From Hydrogenophilales bacterium (GTDB lineage: Bacteria; Pseudomonadota; Gammaproteobacteria; Burkholderiales; Thiobacillaceae), in contig JAGXGM010000037.1 in NCBI GenBank assembly GCA_024636675.1, forward strand, positions 1 through 64,000: a stretch of 64,000 nt of DNA, given 5' to 3'. The first letter of the stretch is position 1. Each line of letters starts with the position of its first letter. This document shows positions 47,698-57,842 of the stretch, one piece after another. The notes under the pieces are model-generated. The model saw nothing but the letters and a program-made list of their open reading frames with translations, was not told the origin of the DNA and did no database searches. The position numbers and the translations under genes were made by a program.

Positions 47698-48816
47698 ATG
47701 ACAACCACCCTGCTTGGCGGCTTGAGCCCCACCCGTTTCCTGCGCGATGTCTGGCACAAGCGTCCGCTGCTGATCCGCAATGCGCTTCCGGGCTTCACCG
47801 GTCTGCTCTCGCCCGGCGAGATGCAGCAGCTGGCCTGCCGCGAGGATGTCGAGTCGCGGCTGATCCAGGGCAGCGGCACGCACTGGCAGCTCGACCACGG
47901 CCCGTTCAAGCGCAGCGACTTCAAGCGCCTGCCGAAAACCGAATGGACGCTGCTGGTGCAATCGCTCAACCACATCCTGCCCGAAGCCGATGCGCTGCTG
48001 GCGCGCTTTGACTTCATCCCGCACGCCCGCCTCGACGACCTGATGGTGAGCTACGCCGTGCCGGGCGGCAGTGTGGGCCCGCACTTCGATTCCTATGACG
48101 TCTTTCTGCTGCAGGGCCAGGGGCACCGGCGCTGGCAGATCAGCACGCAAACCGACCTGGCGATCCTGGACGACGAGCCGCTGAAGATCCTGCGCCGCTT
48201 CGAGGCGGAAGAGGAATGGCTGCTCGGCCCCGGCGACATGCTCTATCTGCCGCCGCATGTCGCGCATTACGGCGTCGCCGAAGACCCCTGCACGACCTAT
48301 TCGATCGGTTTCCGCGCACCTACCACTGAAGAACTGGCGCATGGCTTCCTGATGCACCTGCAGGACACGCTCAAACCGGAGGGCCGCTACGCCGATCCCG
48401 ATTTGCGCCTGCAGACCCATCCGGGTGAAATCAGCCGGGCAATGCTGACGCAGATCGAAGGCATGATCGCCAGCATCAAATGGAGTCGCCGTGACATCGC
48501 CGAGTTTGCCGGGCGCTATTTGTCCGAGCCCAAGCCCAATGTGTTTTTCAACGCGCCGGACGCGCCGCTCACGCGTGCCGCCTTCAACAAGCAAACCAGC
48601 AAGCACGGCGTCGCGATCGACCCGAAATCGCGCCTGCTGTTTGCGGGCGGGCGCTTTTTCATCAACGGCGAGGCGTTCACGCCGGCGGCGGACGAAATTC
48701 CTGTCCTCAAACAGCTTGCCGACCGGCATCGTCTTGCCGCGCCCTTGCCCGCCGCGCTGCGCGAGCGCCTGTACAACTGGTACGAAGCGGGCTGGCTGGA
48801 GATCGACGATCAATGA
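47698..48816 (+). CDS. RoxA/YcfD-like ribosomal-protein L16 arginine hydroxylase
   Basis: A 372-residue JmjC-type 2-oxoglutarate oxygenase. The iron site HxD is HFDSYDVF and the distal histidine is in PPHVAHYGVAED; LLLQGQGHRRWQI is also typical. YcfD/RoxA hydroxylates an arginine of ribosomal protein L16. The C-terminal region (YLSEPKPNVFF ... YNWYEAGWLEI) matches the family's winged-helix end. I chose the ATG at 47698; longer open frame upstream is antisense to bcp. Its stop overlaps the next gene as ATGA. Confidence 0.9.
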   Translation: MTTTLLGGLSPTRFLRDVWHKRPLLIRNALPGFTGLLSPGEMQQLACREDVESRLIQGSGTHWQLDHGPFKRSDFKRLPKTEWTLLVQSLNHILPEADALLARFDFIPHARLDDLMVSYAVPGGSVGPHFDSYDVFLLQGQGHRRWQISTQTDLAILDDEPLKILRRFEAEEEWLLGPGDMLYLPPHVAHYGVAEDPCTTYSIGFRAPTTEELAHGFLMHLQDTLKPEGRYADPDLRLQTHPGEISRAMLTQIEGMIASIKWSRRDIAEFAGRYLSEPKPNVFFNAPDAPLTRAAFNKQTSKHGVAIDPKSRLLFAGGRFFINGEAFTPAADEIPVLKQLADRHRLAAPLPAALRERLYNWYEAGWLEIDDQ

Positions 48817-49283
48817 CTGCCTTTGAAACCCCGTCCGAGTTTCGCGCCGCCTTCGACGCGCTGCTGGCCGCCACGCAACGCCTGCTGCGCGTATACGACC
48901 ACGATCTGGGTCTGCTGGAAATCGACCACGCGCCACGGCACGCGGCCCTGCGCGCGCTGTGCGTGGCGGGCGGCGGCCGCCGCATAGAGTTGCTGCTCGA
49001 CGACATCAGCCGCGTGGCGCGCACATACCCGCGCCTGATGCAGCTGGTGCGCGACTTCGGCCATGTCCTCGAAATCCGACAGGCCGACGCCGACGCGCCA
49101 CGCCCCGATCAGGCGTTTGCGCTGGCCGACCGCCACGGCGTACTGCTGCGCGCCGACAAGGCCGCGGTGCCCGGCACGCTTCACCTGGACGACATACGCG
49201 ACGCCGTGTTGCTGAACCAGAACTTCGAGGGCATGTGGCAGCGTTCGCCGGCAGGGGTGTCGGCGACGACGCTGGGCCTCTAA
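48813..49283 (+). CDS. Protein of unknown function following roxA
   Basis: A 156-residue soluble protein without signal or membrane helix. It looks alpha/beta (LRVYDHDLGLLEIDHAPRHAALRALCVAGGGRRIELLLDDISRVARTYPRLMQLVRDFGHVLEIRQ), resembling a phospholipase D-like or acetyltransferase-adjacent fold, but I cannot assign it to a family. The ATG overlaps the RoxA stop. Its stop is two bases from the convergent DUF455 gene. Translational coupling suggests a role with RoxA. Confidence 0.7.
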   Translation: MTAFETPSEFRAAFDALLAATQRLLRVYDHDLGLLEIDHAPRHAALRALCVAGGGRRIELLLDDISRVARTYPRLMQLVRDFGHVLEIRQADADAPRPDQAFALADRHGVLLRADKAAVPGTLHLDDIRDAVLLNQNFEGMWQRSPAGVSATTLGL

Positions 49284-49285
49284 GC

Positions 49286-50080
49286 TTAAAGTTCGTTCAG
49301 CCAGTCCAGTTCGGATTCGCTGAATCCCGCAGCCCGGCGCGCCGCCAGATTGAACGGCGGCTTCAGCGGCGGCGCATCGTAATCGACCAGTAACTGCCGG
49401 AACGTCGTCTCGGGTTCGAGCCCGCGTGCCGCGCATAGCCAGCCGAACCAGTGGCTGCCGATGGCAACGTGGCCGATCTCGTCGCGCTCGATGACGGCGA
49501 GAATCTCGACCATGGCGAGGTCGTTCGCCGCACGAAGCTTGTCGACGATCAGCGGCGTGGCGTCGAGCCCCCGCGCTTCCAGCACGCGCGGCACCAGCGC
49601 CATGCGCACCAGCGGATCGTGTGCGGTTTTCAGCGCCATGTCCCACAGGCCGTTATGCGCGGGAAAGTCGCCGTAGACGTAACCCAGCGTTGCCAGGTGC
49701 GTATTCAACAAATCGAAGTGCAACGCTTCCTCGTCGGCCACCTTGAGCCAGTCGGCGTAGTACGCGACCGGCATGCCGGCAAAGCGGTGGGCGGCGTCGA
49801 GCGCCAGATTGATCGCGTTGAACTCGATATGCGCCAGCGCATGAACCAGCGCAGCGCGACCGGGCAGCGTGTCGGCACGGCGGCGCGGGACCTTTTGCGG
49901 CGGGACGGGCTCGGGTTTTGGCGGCCGGCCCGGCTGGTCGATCGGCTTGCGCGCTGCCTCGCGGGCGGGGTCGACCATGCCGGCCAGCCAGTCCGCCTGC
50001 AGCGTGTGCACGCAGGCCACCTTGGCCGCCGGCTCGCTGGCGCATAAACAGCCGGCCAGCCGTTGCGGCAGCGGGGTCAG
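49286..50080 (-). CDS. DUF455 ferritin-like protein, probable CTG start
   Basis: About 264 residues of a ferritin-like helical family (DUF455). Possible metal ligands are in HIEFNAINLALDAAHRF, KVADEEALHFDLL and EIGHVAIGSHWFGWL. The lptG stop is at 50077-50079, and the family N terminus (PQRLAGCLCASEPAAKVACVHTLQADW) begins immediately after it. No ATG, GTG or TTG lies between lptG and that start; the nearest upstream candidate is a TTG about 90 bases inside lptG. CTG at 50078-50080, overlapping the stop as CTGA, is the best start, as for lpxH. Function is unknown; metal-dependent oxidase activity is possible. Confidence 0.8.
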   Translation of the reverse strand: MTPLPQRLAGCLCASEPAAKVACVHTLQADWLAGMVDPAREAARKPIDQPGRPPKPEPVPPQKVPRRRADTLPGRAALVHALAHIEFNAINLALDAAHRFAGMPVAYYADWLKVADEEALHFDLLNTHLATLGYVYGDFPAHNGLWDMALKTAHDPLVRMALVPRVLEARGLDATPLIVDKLRAANDLAMVEILAVIERDEIGHVAIGSHWFGWLCAARGLEPETTFRQLLVDYDAPPLKPPFNLAARRAAGFSESELDWLNEL

Positions 50081-51153
50081 CGGCGGTCCACCCAGCGGAT
50101 ACCCGCCAGCGCAATGCCCAGAAAAACCAGCAGCGGCAGCGTCGACACCAGCGGCGCCGGCCAATTGTTCAGCAGGCCCAGGTGGCCGAGCAGGCGGCTC
50201 AGCAGATGGAAGCCGAGGCCGGCCAGAATGCCGAGGAAAATCATGCCGCTGGTGCCACCCGTGCGCGGCCCCCGGATAGCGAACGGCATTGCAATCAGCA
50301 TCATGATTGGGATGACGAATGGGCTGATGAATTTCGACCACAGCGCGAGCTCATAGCGAGTCGCGTTCTGGTTGTTTTCCTTGAGGTGCGCGATGTAGCG
50401 CCAGAGCGTGCGCGCCGACATTTTCTCCGGTGCGACCAGCAGCACGCCGAGGATGTCGGGCGTAAGCACCGACTGCCAGTCCTGGCTTGCGCTGCGCTCG
50501 GCGCGAATGCCGTCCGCGTCGAATTGCGTTTCCACCACCTGCTGCAGATCCCAGGTCTGTTGGCTGCTGCGCCAGCTGGCCTGCTCGGCGGCGCGGATCC
50601 AGCCCAGCTCGCCCTCGGTATCGAAACCGTAAATCTTGATGCCGCGCAGCGTGTTGTCGGGCATCACTTCGCGCACGTTGATGAAGGTGCTGCCGTCCTT
50701 GACCCACAGTCCGGAACGGAATTGCTGCGCGACCACGGACTGGGTGGCCGACAGTTTGTAGCGCTGCGCCGCCTGTTCCGACCACGGCGCCACGTATTCG
50801 CCGAACACCAGCACCAGCAGCGACAGGAACGTCCCGATGATCGCGAAATATCCGCCCACCCGCCAGTTGGACAGGCCCGATACGCGCATCACCGCGTATT
50901 CCGAGTTGCCCACCAGACGCGACAGCGCGAACAGCGTGCCGATCAGCGCCGCCACCGGCAGGATTTCGTACAGATGTCCGGGTATGCCGAGCAGTACCAC
51001 CACGGCCGCCTGTCCGAGCGCATAGTCGTTGCGGCCCAGACTGCCGAGCTCCTTCATCACATCGAAAAATGCAAACAGCACCAGCAGCGCGAGCAGGACG
51101 AATCCCGACGCGGCCAATACCTGCCCCGCCAGATAGCGTGCCAGAAGGCTCAT
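50077..51153 (-). CDS. lptG: LptG, LPS export permease
   Basis: A 358-residue membrane protein of the LptF/LptG family with six membrane helices split by a large periplasmic domain. Start MSLLARYLAGQVLAASGFVLLALL. It forms the inner membrane LptB2FG exporter that extracts lipopolysaccharide; LptB is not in this window. The longer open frame upstream is in lptF. The ATG overlaps the lptF stop as ATGA. Confidence 0.9.
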   Translation of the reverse strand: MSLLARYLAGQVLAASGFVLLALLVLFAFFDVMKELGSLGRNDYALGQAAVVVLLGIPGHLYEILPVAALIGTLFALSRLVGNSEYAVMRVSGLSNWRVGGYFAIIGTFLSLLVLVFGEYVAPWSEQAAQRYKLSATQSVVAQQFRSGLWVKDGSTFINVREVMPDNTLRGIKIYGFDTEGELGWIRAAEQASWRSSQQTWDLQQVVETQFDADGIRAERSASQDWQSVLTPDILGVLLVAPEKMSARTLWRYIAHLKENNQNATRYELALWSKFISPFVIPIMMLIAMPFAIRGPRTGGTSGMIFLGILAGLGFHLLSRLLGHLGLLNNWPAPLVSTLPLLVFLGIALAGIRWVDRR

Positions 51154-52226
51154 GGCCGCCTCCGGCGCGGGGAATGCTGGCGTGAGCGCCGGTAAAACAG
51201 AAGGAACACGGCAGACAGCATCAGCAGATGCGACGCTCCCATCCCGACCCAGGGATTCAGCTTGTCCTGCGCCACCCAGGCCTGCGACAGCGACAGCAGG
51301 TTGTTGTAGACGAAATACAGCAGCAGCGCGATCACCAGTCCGTAGGAGCGGCGCGCCCGCGTGTTGACGAAGCTGAGCGGGATCGCCATCACAGCGAGGA
51401 TCAGCGCCGAGATCGGCACCCCCACCCGCCACAACAGTTCCGCGCGCACCTGTGGCGTGTCATCAGCCAGCAACTCCCTCAGCGGCATCTGACGAATGTG
51501 GGTTTGTCGCTCCGCCGCAACCGGATCGAGCCGCATCCAGTACCGTTCGAACTGCACGATGCGGTAATCAAGCTGGCCGGGGGTGCCTTCATAACGGCGC
51601 CCGTCCTTGAACACAAGATAACGCGTGCCGTCGGCCAGCTGGGTATGATCGGCTTCGCGCGCGACTACCAGTCCGAGTTGGCCGTCGATGAGCGACTGCA
51701 TGAACACGTTGCGCACGATGCCGGTCAGAGGATTGAGCGATTCAACGTAATAGACGCGCTGGCCGGCGCTGGATTCGGCAAACAGGCCGGGGGCGATCAG
51801 GGCACTTTCGGTTTGGCGCTTCAGTTCCTGGCTGTATTCGCTTTTCTTGGATTGCACCCACGGATTAAGCAGCAGCGTCAAAAACAGGATCACCAGCGAA
51901 AACGGCACGGCGAAGGTCAGCACCGGTCGCATCCATTGCGTGAGCGAGAGGCCGGCGTTAAACCAGATCACCATCTCGCTGTCGCGCCACATGCGCGACA
52001 GCGGTAGCAGCACGCCGGCAAACAAGGCGATCGTCATCAATACCGGCAGGAAATACAGCAGTGAAAAGCCGAGAAAGACGAATACCGCCTCGTTGGCGAG
52101 CTCGCCGCGGGCCACGTCGCCGAGCAGGCGTATGAACAGCACCACCAGCGAAATTGCAGCCAGCACCGTCAACACGGCGCCGGTGGTGAGACCCATCTCG
52201 CGGGTCAGCGTGCGGCGGTATAGCAT
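51150..52226 (-). CDS. lptF: LptF, LPS export permease
   Basis: A 358-residue membrane protein of the LptF/LptG family. I chose the ATG at 52226 (MLYRRTLTREMGLTTGAVLTVLAAIS), the usual LptF start; a longer frame runs upstream without family features. The sequence SKKSEYSQELKRQTESALIAPGLFAES is in the periplasmic domain and RARRSYGLVIALLLYFVYNNLL in the last helices. It is divergent from pepA, as in E. coli. Confidence 0.92.
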   Translation of the reverse strand: MLYRRTLTREMGLTTGAVLTVLAAISLVVLFIRLLGDVARGELANEAVFVFLGFSLLYFLPVLMTIALFAGVLLPLSRMWRDSEMVIWFNAGLSLTQWMRPVLTFAVPFSLVILFLTLLLNPWVQSKKSEYSQELKRQTESALIAPGLFAESSAGQRVYYVESLNPLTGIVRNVFMQSLIDGQLGLVVAREADHTQLADGTRYLVFKDGRRYEGTPGQLDYRIVQFERYWMRLDPVAAERQTHIRQMPLRELLADDTPQVRAELLWRVGVPISALILAVMAIPLSFVNTRARRSYGLVIALLLYFVYNNLLSLSQAWVAQDKLNPWVGMGASHLLMLSAVFLLFYRRSRQHSPRRRRP

Positions 52227-52357
52227 GGAGTCAGCTACGGCGGCCAGCGCAGGATACGCAGGCGTTTTGACAATCAACCACGCCTGCGCCAATAATCACC
52301 GCATCGGCAATGCCAACCATCCTCACATCGGCAAATTGCGTTTTTTTGAGCACAGAC

Positions 52358-53872
52358 ATGGAAAACAAGGAAATCGAACTCGAATTTAGCATAAAAAGCG
52401 GCGCGCCCGAAAAGCAGCGCAGCGCCTGCGTCGCGGTCGGCATATTCGAGAGCCGCAAGCTGTCGGGCCCGGCCATCGACATCGATCGCGCCAGCGACGG
52501 CTACCTGTCCGAGATCCTGCGCGGCGGCGACATGGAAGGCAAGGCCGGCAGCGTGCTGCTGCTGCACAAGGTACCCAACATCCTGGCTGACCGCGTGCTG
52601 CTGGTCGGCCTCGGCAAGGAACGCGACTTCCACGAAAAGGCCTACCGCGACGCCATTGCCTGCGCCGTCAGGAGCCTGCGCGACACCGGCTCGATGGAAG
52701 CGGCCATCACCCTCAGCGAGATTCCGGTGAGAAAGCGCGATGTCACCTGGAATATCGAACAGGCTGTCATCAGCGCCCACGATGCGTTGTACCGGTTCGA
52801 TCGCATGAAGAGCAAGCCGGAGGGCGCGCGCCGTCCGCTCAAGCGCATCATCTTCGCTGTGTCACGGCGCGGCGAACTGAAATTTGGCGACATCGGCCTC
52901 ACGCGCGGGCTGGCCATTTCCCGTGGCATCAATCTCGCCAAGGACCTGGGCAACACCCCGTCCAATATTTGCACCCCCGAATACCTGGCCGGCGAGGCAA
53001 AAAAAGTGGCGAAGGCCTACGGCTTCGGCTGCGAGATTCTCGATTATGCCGCCTGCGACAAACTCGGCATGGGCTCCTTCCTGTCGGTTGGCAAGGGCAG
53101 CGACAAGCCGCCGCGCTTCATCGTGCTAAAGCACGCAGGCGGCAAGAAAGGCGACAAGCCGGTGGTGCTGGTCGGCAAGGCAGTTACTTTCGACGCTGGC
53201 GGCATTTCGTTGAAGCCGGCAGGCGAGATGGATGAAATGAACTACGACATGAGCGGCGGCGGCGCGGTCATCGGCGCCTTCCGCGCGATCGGCGAGCTGG
53301 GGCTGGCGCTCAACGTCATCGGCCTCATCCCGGCTTGCGAGAACATGCCGGATGCAAATGCCAACAAGCCGGGCGACATCGTCACCTCGATGTCCGGTCA
53401 GACCATCGAGATCCTCAACACCGATGCCGAAGGCCGCCTCATCCTGTGCGATGCGCTGACCTACGCCGAGCGCTTTGAGCCCGACGCCGTGGTCGACCTT
53501 GCAACGCTGACCGGCGCTTGTGTCATCGCGCTCGGCGCCCACCCCAGCGCACTCTTCAGCAACCATGACCCGCTGGCGCGCGAGATCGAACATGCCGCCG
53601 ACCACGCCTGGGACCGCGTCTGGCGCATGCCGCTGTGGGACGACTACCAGGATCAGCTAAAGAGCAGCCTCGCTGATATGGCCAACATCGGCGGTCGCCC
53701 GGGCGGCTCGATCACTGCGGCCTGTTTCCTGTCGCGCTTTGCCAGGAAATACCACTGGGCGCATCTGGACATCGCCGGCACCGCCTGGAAGGGCGGCCGC
53801 GAGAAAAAGGGTTCGACCGGGCGTCCGGTTTCACTGTTGGTGCACTTCCTGCTGAACCGCACCCAGAAGTAA
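52358..53872 (+). CDS. pepA: Leucyl aminopeptidase (cytosol aminopeptidase)
   Basis: A 504-residue M17 metallopeptidase. Metal-binding and catalytic motifs are GKAVTFDAGGISLKP and NTDAEGRLILCDALTYAE. The N-terminal sequence EFSIKSGAPEKQRSACVAVG is typical. I chose ATG 52358 (MENKEIELEF), with a weak GAG upstream; a longer frame would begin within the intergenic region. PepA trims N-terminal leucine and can bind DNA. It is divergent from lptF and followed by holC 10 bases away. Confidence 0.95.
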   Translation: MENKEIELEFSIKSGAPEKQRSACVAVGIFESRKLSGPAIDIDRASDGYLSEILRGGDMEGKAGSVLLLHKVPNILADRVLLVGLGKERDFHEKAYRDAIACAVRSLRDTGSMEAAITLSEIPVRKRDVTWNIEQAVISAHDALYRFDRMKSKPEGARRPLKRIIFAVSRRGELKFGDIGLTRGLAISRGINLAKDLGNTPSNICTPEYLAGEAKKVAKAYGFGCEILDYAACDKLGMGSFLSVGKGSDKPPRFIVLKHAGGKKGDKPVVLVGKAVTFDAGGISLKPAGEMDEMNYDMSGGGAVIGAFRAIGELGLALNVIGLIPACENMPDANANKPGDIVTSMSGQTIEILNTDAEGRLILCDALTYAERFEPDAVVDLATLTGACVIALGAHPSALFSNHDPLAREIEHAADHAWDRVWRMPLWDDYQDQLKSSLADMANIGGRPGGSITAACFLSRFARKYHWAHLDIAGTAWKGGREKKGSTGRPVSLLVHFLLNRTQK

Positions 53873-53882
53873 GCGCGCAGAC

Positions 53883-54311
53883 ATGACCGAAATCACCTTC
53901 TACACCCATGCCGCCGACCCGCTCGACGTCGTCCGTCGTGTTGCCGTCAAGGCGCATGGCCAGGGCAAGCAGGTGATGATCTACACGCCGGATGACGCCA
54001 CCGCGGACGCCATCGACCGTCTGTTGTGGACCACCCCGGCGACGGGCTTCGTGCCGCACTGCCGCGACAGCGACGCGCTAGCCGGCGAAACGCCTGTACT
54101 GATCGGCACCCGCGCCGACGCCCTGCGCAGTGCCGACGTGATGATCAACCTGCATCATGAGCAGCCGCCCGCCTTTGCCCGCTTCGAACGACTGGTCGAA
54201 ATCATCAGCCAGGACGAAACGGGGATCGCCCAGGGACGCGAGCGCTACCGTTTTTACAAGACGCGCGGCTATGCGCTGCACGCGCACGATCTGCGCCAAC
54301 CCGCCGGATGA
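53883..54311 (+). CDS. holC: DNA polymerase III subunit chi
   Basis: A 142-residue protein. TEITFYTHAADPLDVVRRVAVKAHGQGKQVMIYT and INLHHEQPPAFARFERLVEIISQDE match HolC, which links the clamp loader to single-strand-binding protein. The order pepA-holC-valS is widely conserved in proteobacteria. It is 10 bases after pepA. Confidence 0.92.
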   Translation: MTEITFYTHAADPLDVVRRVAVKAHGQGKQVMIYTPDDATADAIDRLLWTTPATGFVPHCRDSDALAGETPVLIGTRADALRSADVMINLHHEQPPAFARFERLVEIISQDETGIAQGRERYRFYKTRGYALHAHDLRQPAG

Positions 54312-54318
54312 GAAAGCG

Positions 54319-54798
54319 ATGAGCGACAGCCCGCTGCTAAGCAAAATGGACGCGCTGCTGAAAAAGCATCGCGGCGGCAGCGAGGGCGAGCGCGACGCTC
54401 CGCCCGCACACGTGCAAGCGCCCCCTCCCGACGCCTGGCTACCGGTGCTGACCAGCGTGATCGAGCGCGGCACGCCGCCCCCGGCACCCGCTTCGTCATT
54501 GCCTGCCGTCGAACCCGCGCCCCCGCCGGCAGCCGCCGCCGGGAAGGTGCTGCCCGAACCTGCGACTGCAGCCATGGTGAACGACGCCACCTTGAATGAC
54601 ACCCTGACCGAGCAGCTGATGAGCGAACTCGCGCCTCGTCTGTCCGAAGTGATGGAAAAGCAGGTCACGGCCGAGCTGCGCAAGAACCTCGACCAGACGG
54701 TGGCCACCCTGCTCTCCCAGCTCGACGTGAATGTGCGCGAAATTGTGCGCGACGCCATCGCCGAAAAACTCAAACAGTCGCGCGATCCATCCGCCTGA
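54319..54798 (+). CDS. Protein of unknown function between holC and valS
   Basis: A 159-residue protein. The N terminus (MSDSPLLSKMDALLKKHRG) is helical, followed by a Pro/Ala-rich linker (about 35-85) and a C-terminal helical domain (TLTEQLMSELAPRLSEVMEKQVTAELRKNLDQTV). No signal peptide or membrane helix. I chose the ATG at 54319, seven bases after the holC stop with AGAAAG upstream. No family recognised. A linker-plus-helix layout suggests a scaffold role. Confidence 0.75.
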   Translation: MSDSPLLSKMDALLKKHRGGSEGERDAPPAHVQAPPPDAWLPVLTSVIERGTPPPAPASSLPAVEPAPPPAAAAGKVLPEPATAAMVNDATLNDTLTEQLMSELAPRLSEVMEKQVTAELRKNLDQTVATLLSQLDVNVREIVRDAIAEKLKQSRDPSA

Positions 54799-54873
54799 CA
54801 CGGCAGCGCAGGTTTAACGCGCTTTTTTGGGACGCATCACAGGTTTCTTCGCGACGTGTCCCGGGTTCTTTGG

Positions 54874-54879
54874 GATAAT
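54874..54879 (+). promoter_or_regulatory. Candidate -10 element for valS
   Basis: GGGATAATGCCGCC lies 21 bases before the valS ATG. A TSS near 54886 would leave a leader of about 14 bases without an obvious Shine-Dalgarno. No clear -35 is visible. Confidence 0.4.
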
Positions 54880-54899
54880 GCCGCCTTTGCCCGCACGCC

Positions 54900-57638
54900 A
54901 TGGAACTCGCCAAATCCTTCGAACCGGCTGATATCGAAAAACGCTGGTACGCCCAGTGGGAAAGCGCCGGCTACTTCAAGGCGGGGGATGCGCCCGACGC
55001 CGATGCCTACTGCATCATGCTGCCGCCACCCAACGTCACCGGCACCCTGCACATGGGGCACGCCTTCCAGCACACCCTGATGGACGCGCTCACCCGCTAT
55101 CACCGCATGGCGGGCGACAACACGCTGTGGCAACCGGGCACCGACCACGCCGGCATCGCCACCCAGATCGTGGTCGAGCGCCAGCTCGACATGCAGGGCG
55201 TGTCGCGCCACGACCTCGGCCGCGAGAAATTTCTCGGAAAGGTGTGGGAGTGGAAGGAGCACTCCGGCTCCACCATCACCCAGCAGATGCGCCGCCTCGG
55301 CACCAGCCCGGACTGGAGCCGCGAGCGCTTCACCATGGACGAGGGCCTGTCGAAGTCCGTCACCGAAGTCTTCGTGCGGCTCTACCGCGAAGGCCTCATC
55401 TACCGCGGCAAGCGGCTGGTGAACTGGGACCCGGTGCTTGGCACCGCAGTGTCCGACCTCGAAGTGGTGAGCACCGAGGAAGACGGCTTCATGTGGGAGA
55501 TCAACTATCCGCTTGAAGACGGCTCGGGCTTTCTCACCGTCGCCACCACCCGCCCGGAAACCCTGCTCGGCGACAGCGCCGTTGCGGTGCATCCGGAGGA
55601 CGAGCGCTACGCGCATCTCATCGGCAAACAGGTCCGTCTGCCGATCGCCGAGCGCAGCATCCCCATCATTGCCGACGACTACGTCGACCGTGAATTCGGC
55701 ACCGGCGTGGTCAAAATCACCCCGGCGCACGACTTCAACGACTGGCTGGTGGGGCAGCGCCACAAGCTGGTGGCCATCAGCGTGCTGACGCTCGACGCCA
55801 AAATGAACGAGTTGTGCCCCACCGAATACCAGGGACTCGACCGCTACGACGCGCGGCAGAAGCTGCTCGACGCGCTGCATGAGAAGAGCCTCTTGGTGTC
55901 GGCCAAGCCGCACAAGCTGATGATCCCGCGCGGCGACCGCACCCACGCGGCGATCGAGCCGATGCTCACCGACCAGTGGTTCATGAGCATGGAAGGCCTG
56001 GCCCGGCAGGGGCTGGCCGCGGTCGACTCGGGCGAACTGAAATTCGTGCCGGAGAACTGGACCACCACCTACCGCCAGTGGCTGGAAAACATCCAGGACT
56101 GGTGCATCTCGCGCCAGCTTTGGTGGGGCCACCGCATCCCGGCGTGGTACGACGCCGATGGCAATTTCTACGTCGCCTACACCGAAGAAGAGGCGAAGAA
56201 GCAGGCCGGCGGCCGCGAGCTGACGCAGGACAACGACGTCCTCGACACCTGGTTCTCTTCCGCGCTGTGGCCCTTCTCGACGCTGGGCTGGCCGGAGAAA
56301 ACGCCCGAACTCGAACGCTTCCTGCCGACCTCGGTGCTGGTCACCGGCTTCGACATCATCTTCTTCTGGGTCGCGCGCATGGTGATGATGTCGCTGCACC
56401 TCACCGGCAAGGTTCCGTTCCGCGAGGTGTACGTGACCGGCCTGGTGCGCGACTCCGAAGGCCAGAAGATGAGCAAGTCGAAAGGCAACGTGCTCGACCC
56501 GATCGATCTCATCGACGGCATCGCGGTCGACGACCTGGTCGCCAAGCGCACCACCGGACTGATGGACCCGAGGAAAGCGCCGGGCATCGAGAAGCGTACC
56601 CGCCGCGAATTTCCGGACGGCATCGCCGCATTCGGCACCGATGCCCTGCGCTTCACTTTCGCCAGCCTGGCCACGCACGGCCGCGACATCAAGTTCGACC
56701 TGCAGCGCGCCGAGGGCTACCGCAACTTCTGCAACAAGCTGTGGAACGCCACCCGCTTTGCGCTGATGAACCTGGAAGGCCACGACTGCGGCCAGGACGC
56801 CAGCCTGCCGATGGAATTCTCCGACGCCGACCGCTGGATCGCCGCGCGCCTGCAGCAGGCCGTCGGCGAAGTGCACGCGGCGTTTGCCGCCTACCGCTTC
56901 GACCAGGCCGCCCGCGGAATCTACGAATTCGTGTGGGACGAATACTGCGACTGGTATCTGGAACTCGCCAAGGTGCAACTGAACAACGGCACCCCGGAGC
57001 AGCAGCGCGCCACCCGCCGCACGCTGGCAACGATGCTGGAAGCCACGCTGCGCCTCGCCCACCCCATCATTCCCTTTATCACCGAGGAGTTGTGGCAAAA
57101 GGTCGCCCCGCTGGCCGGCGTCGCCGGCGACAGCATCATGCTCGCCCCCTACCCGCAGGTCGACGAAGCGCAGCGCCACCCAGACAGCGTCGCGCGCATC
57201 CAGTTGCTGAAAGAACTGGTCAACGCCTGCCGTACCCTGCGCGGCGAAATGAGCCTGTCGCCCGCCCAGCGCGTACCGCTGGTGATTGAGGGCAACGCCG
57301 GCGTGATCAACGCGCTGGCGCCCTACATCGTCGCGCTCGGCAAGCTTTCCGATGTCAGTGCCGTGTCCGTGCTGCCGGAAGCGGACGCCCCGGTCGCCCT
57401 GGTCGGCGACATGCGGATGATGCTGGTGGTGGAAATCGACAAGGACGCGGAGCGCGCCCGGCTCGCCAAGGAAATCGCCCGCATCCAGAACGAAATCGTC
57501 AAGGCACAAGGCAAGCTGGCCAATTCCAGCTTTATCGACCGAGCACCCGCTGCCGTGGTGCAGCAGGAGCAGGCGCGGCTGGCCGACTTTGCCGCCATGC
57601 TGCAGAAGCTGGAGGCGCAGCACGCGCGTCTGGGCTGA
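54900..57638 (+). CDS. valS: Valyl-tRNA synthetase
   Basis: A 912-residue class I synthetase. HIGH is HMGHAF in [19 protein letters not shown] (near residue 50) and KMSKS is KMSKSKGN (about 525). The editing domain includes [24 protein letters not shown]-terminal coiled coil ([30 protein letters not shown]) is the ValS tRNA-binding arm. It follows pepA-holC and the unknown gene in conserved order. No good Shine-Dalgarno precedes the ATG. Confidence 0.97.
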   Translation: MELAKSFEPADIEKRWYAQWESAGYFKAGDAPDADAYCIMLPPPNVTGTLHMGHAFQHTLMDALTRYHRMAGDNTLWQPGTDHAGIATQIVVERQLDMQGVSRHDLGREKFLGKVWEWKEHSGSTITQQMRRLGTSPDWSRERFTMDEGLSKSVTEVFVRLYREGLIYRGKRLVNWDPVLGTAVSDLEVVSTEEDGFMWEINYPLEDGSGFLTVATTRPETLLGDSAVAVHPEDERYAHLIGKQVRLPIAERSIPIIADDYVDREFGTGVVKITPAHDFNDWLVGQRHKLVAISVLTLDAKMNELCPTEYQGLDRYDARQKLLDALHEKSLLVSAKPHKLMIPRGDRTHAAIEPMLTDQWFMSMEGLARQGLAAVDSGELKFVPENWTTTYRQWLENIQDWCISRQLWWGHRIPAWYDADGNFYVAYTEEEAKKQAGGRELTQDNDVLDTWFSSALWPFSTLGWPEKTPELERFLPTSVLVTGFDIIFFWVARMVMMSLHLTGKVPFREVYVTGLVRDSEGQKMSKSKGNVLDPIDLIDGIAVDDLVAKRTTGLMDPRKAPGIEKRTRREFPDGIAAFGTDALRFTFASLATHGRDIKFDLQRAEGYRNFCNKLWNATRFALMNLEGHDCGQDASLPMEFSDADRWIAARLQQAVGEVHAAFAAYRFDQAARGIYEFVWDEYCDWYLELAKVQLNNGTPEQQRATRRTLATMLEATLRLAHPIIPFITEELWQKVAPLAGVAGDSIMLAPYPQVDEAQRHPDSVARIQLLKELVNACRTLRGEMSLSPAQRVPLVIEGNAGVINALAPYIVALGKLSDVSAVSVLPEADAPVALVGDMRMMLVVEIDKDAERARLAKEIARIQNEIVKAQGKLANSSFIDRAPAAVVQQEQARLADFAAMLQKLEAQHARLG

Positions 57639-57788
57639 TGCGGCAGTCACCGCGCCAGCCCCCTCAACGCACCGCAAAATAAGAACGCGCGCGTCCAGGC
57701 CGCATGGCCTAGCCGGCCGGCTTCACCCGTCACCCCGGCGAGCGGCCGCAGAAGCTCTGCAATCAGGTGTCTGGCAAATTTCCCGCCA

Positions 57789-57820
57789 CAAAAAAGCGTG
57801 GGCGGTCACCCGCCCACGCT
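57789..57820 (-). terminator. Intrinsic terminator for the Spy-like gene
   Basis: An 11-base-pair stem (57795-57805 with 57810-57820) around a TCAC loop is followed on the minus strand by a run of T (AAAAAA on the plus strand from 57790). It lies 22 bases past the Spy-like stop, the classic Rho-independent form. It may also act weakly on valS from the other side. Confidence 0.8.
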
Positions 57821-57842
57821 TGATTGACTACTGCCCGATCAC

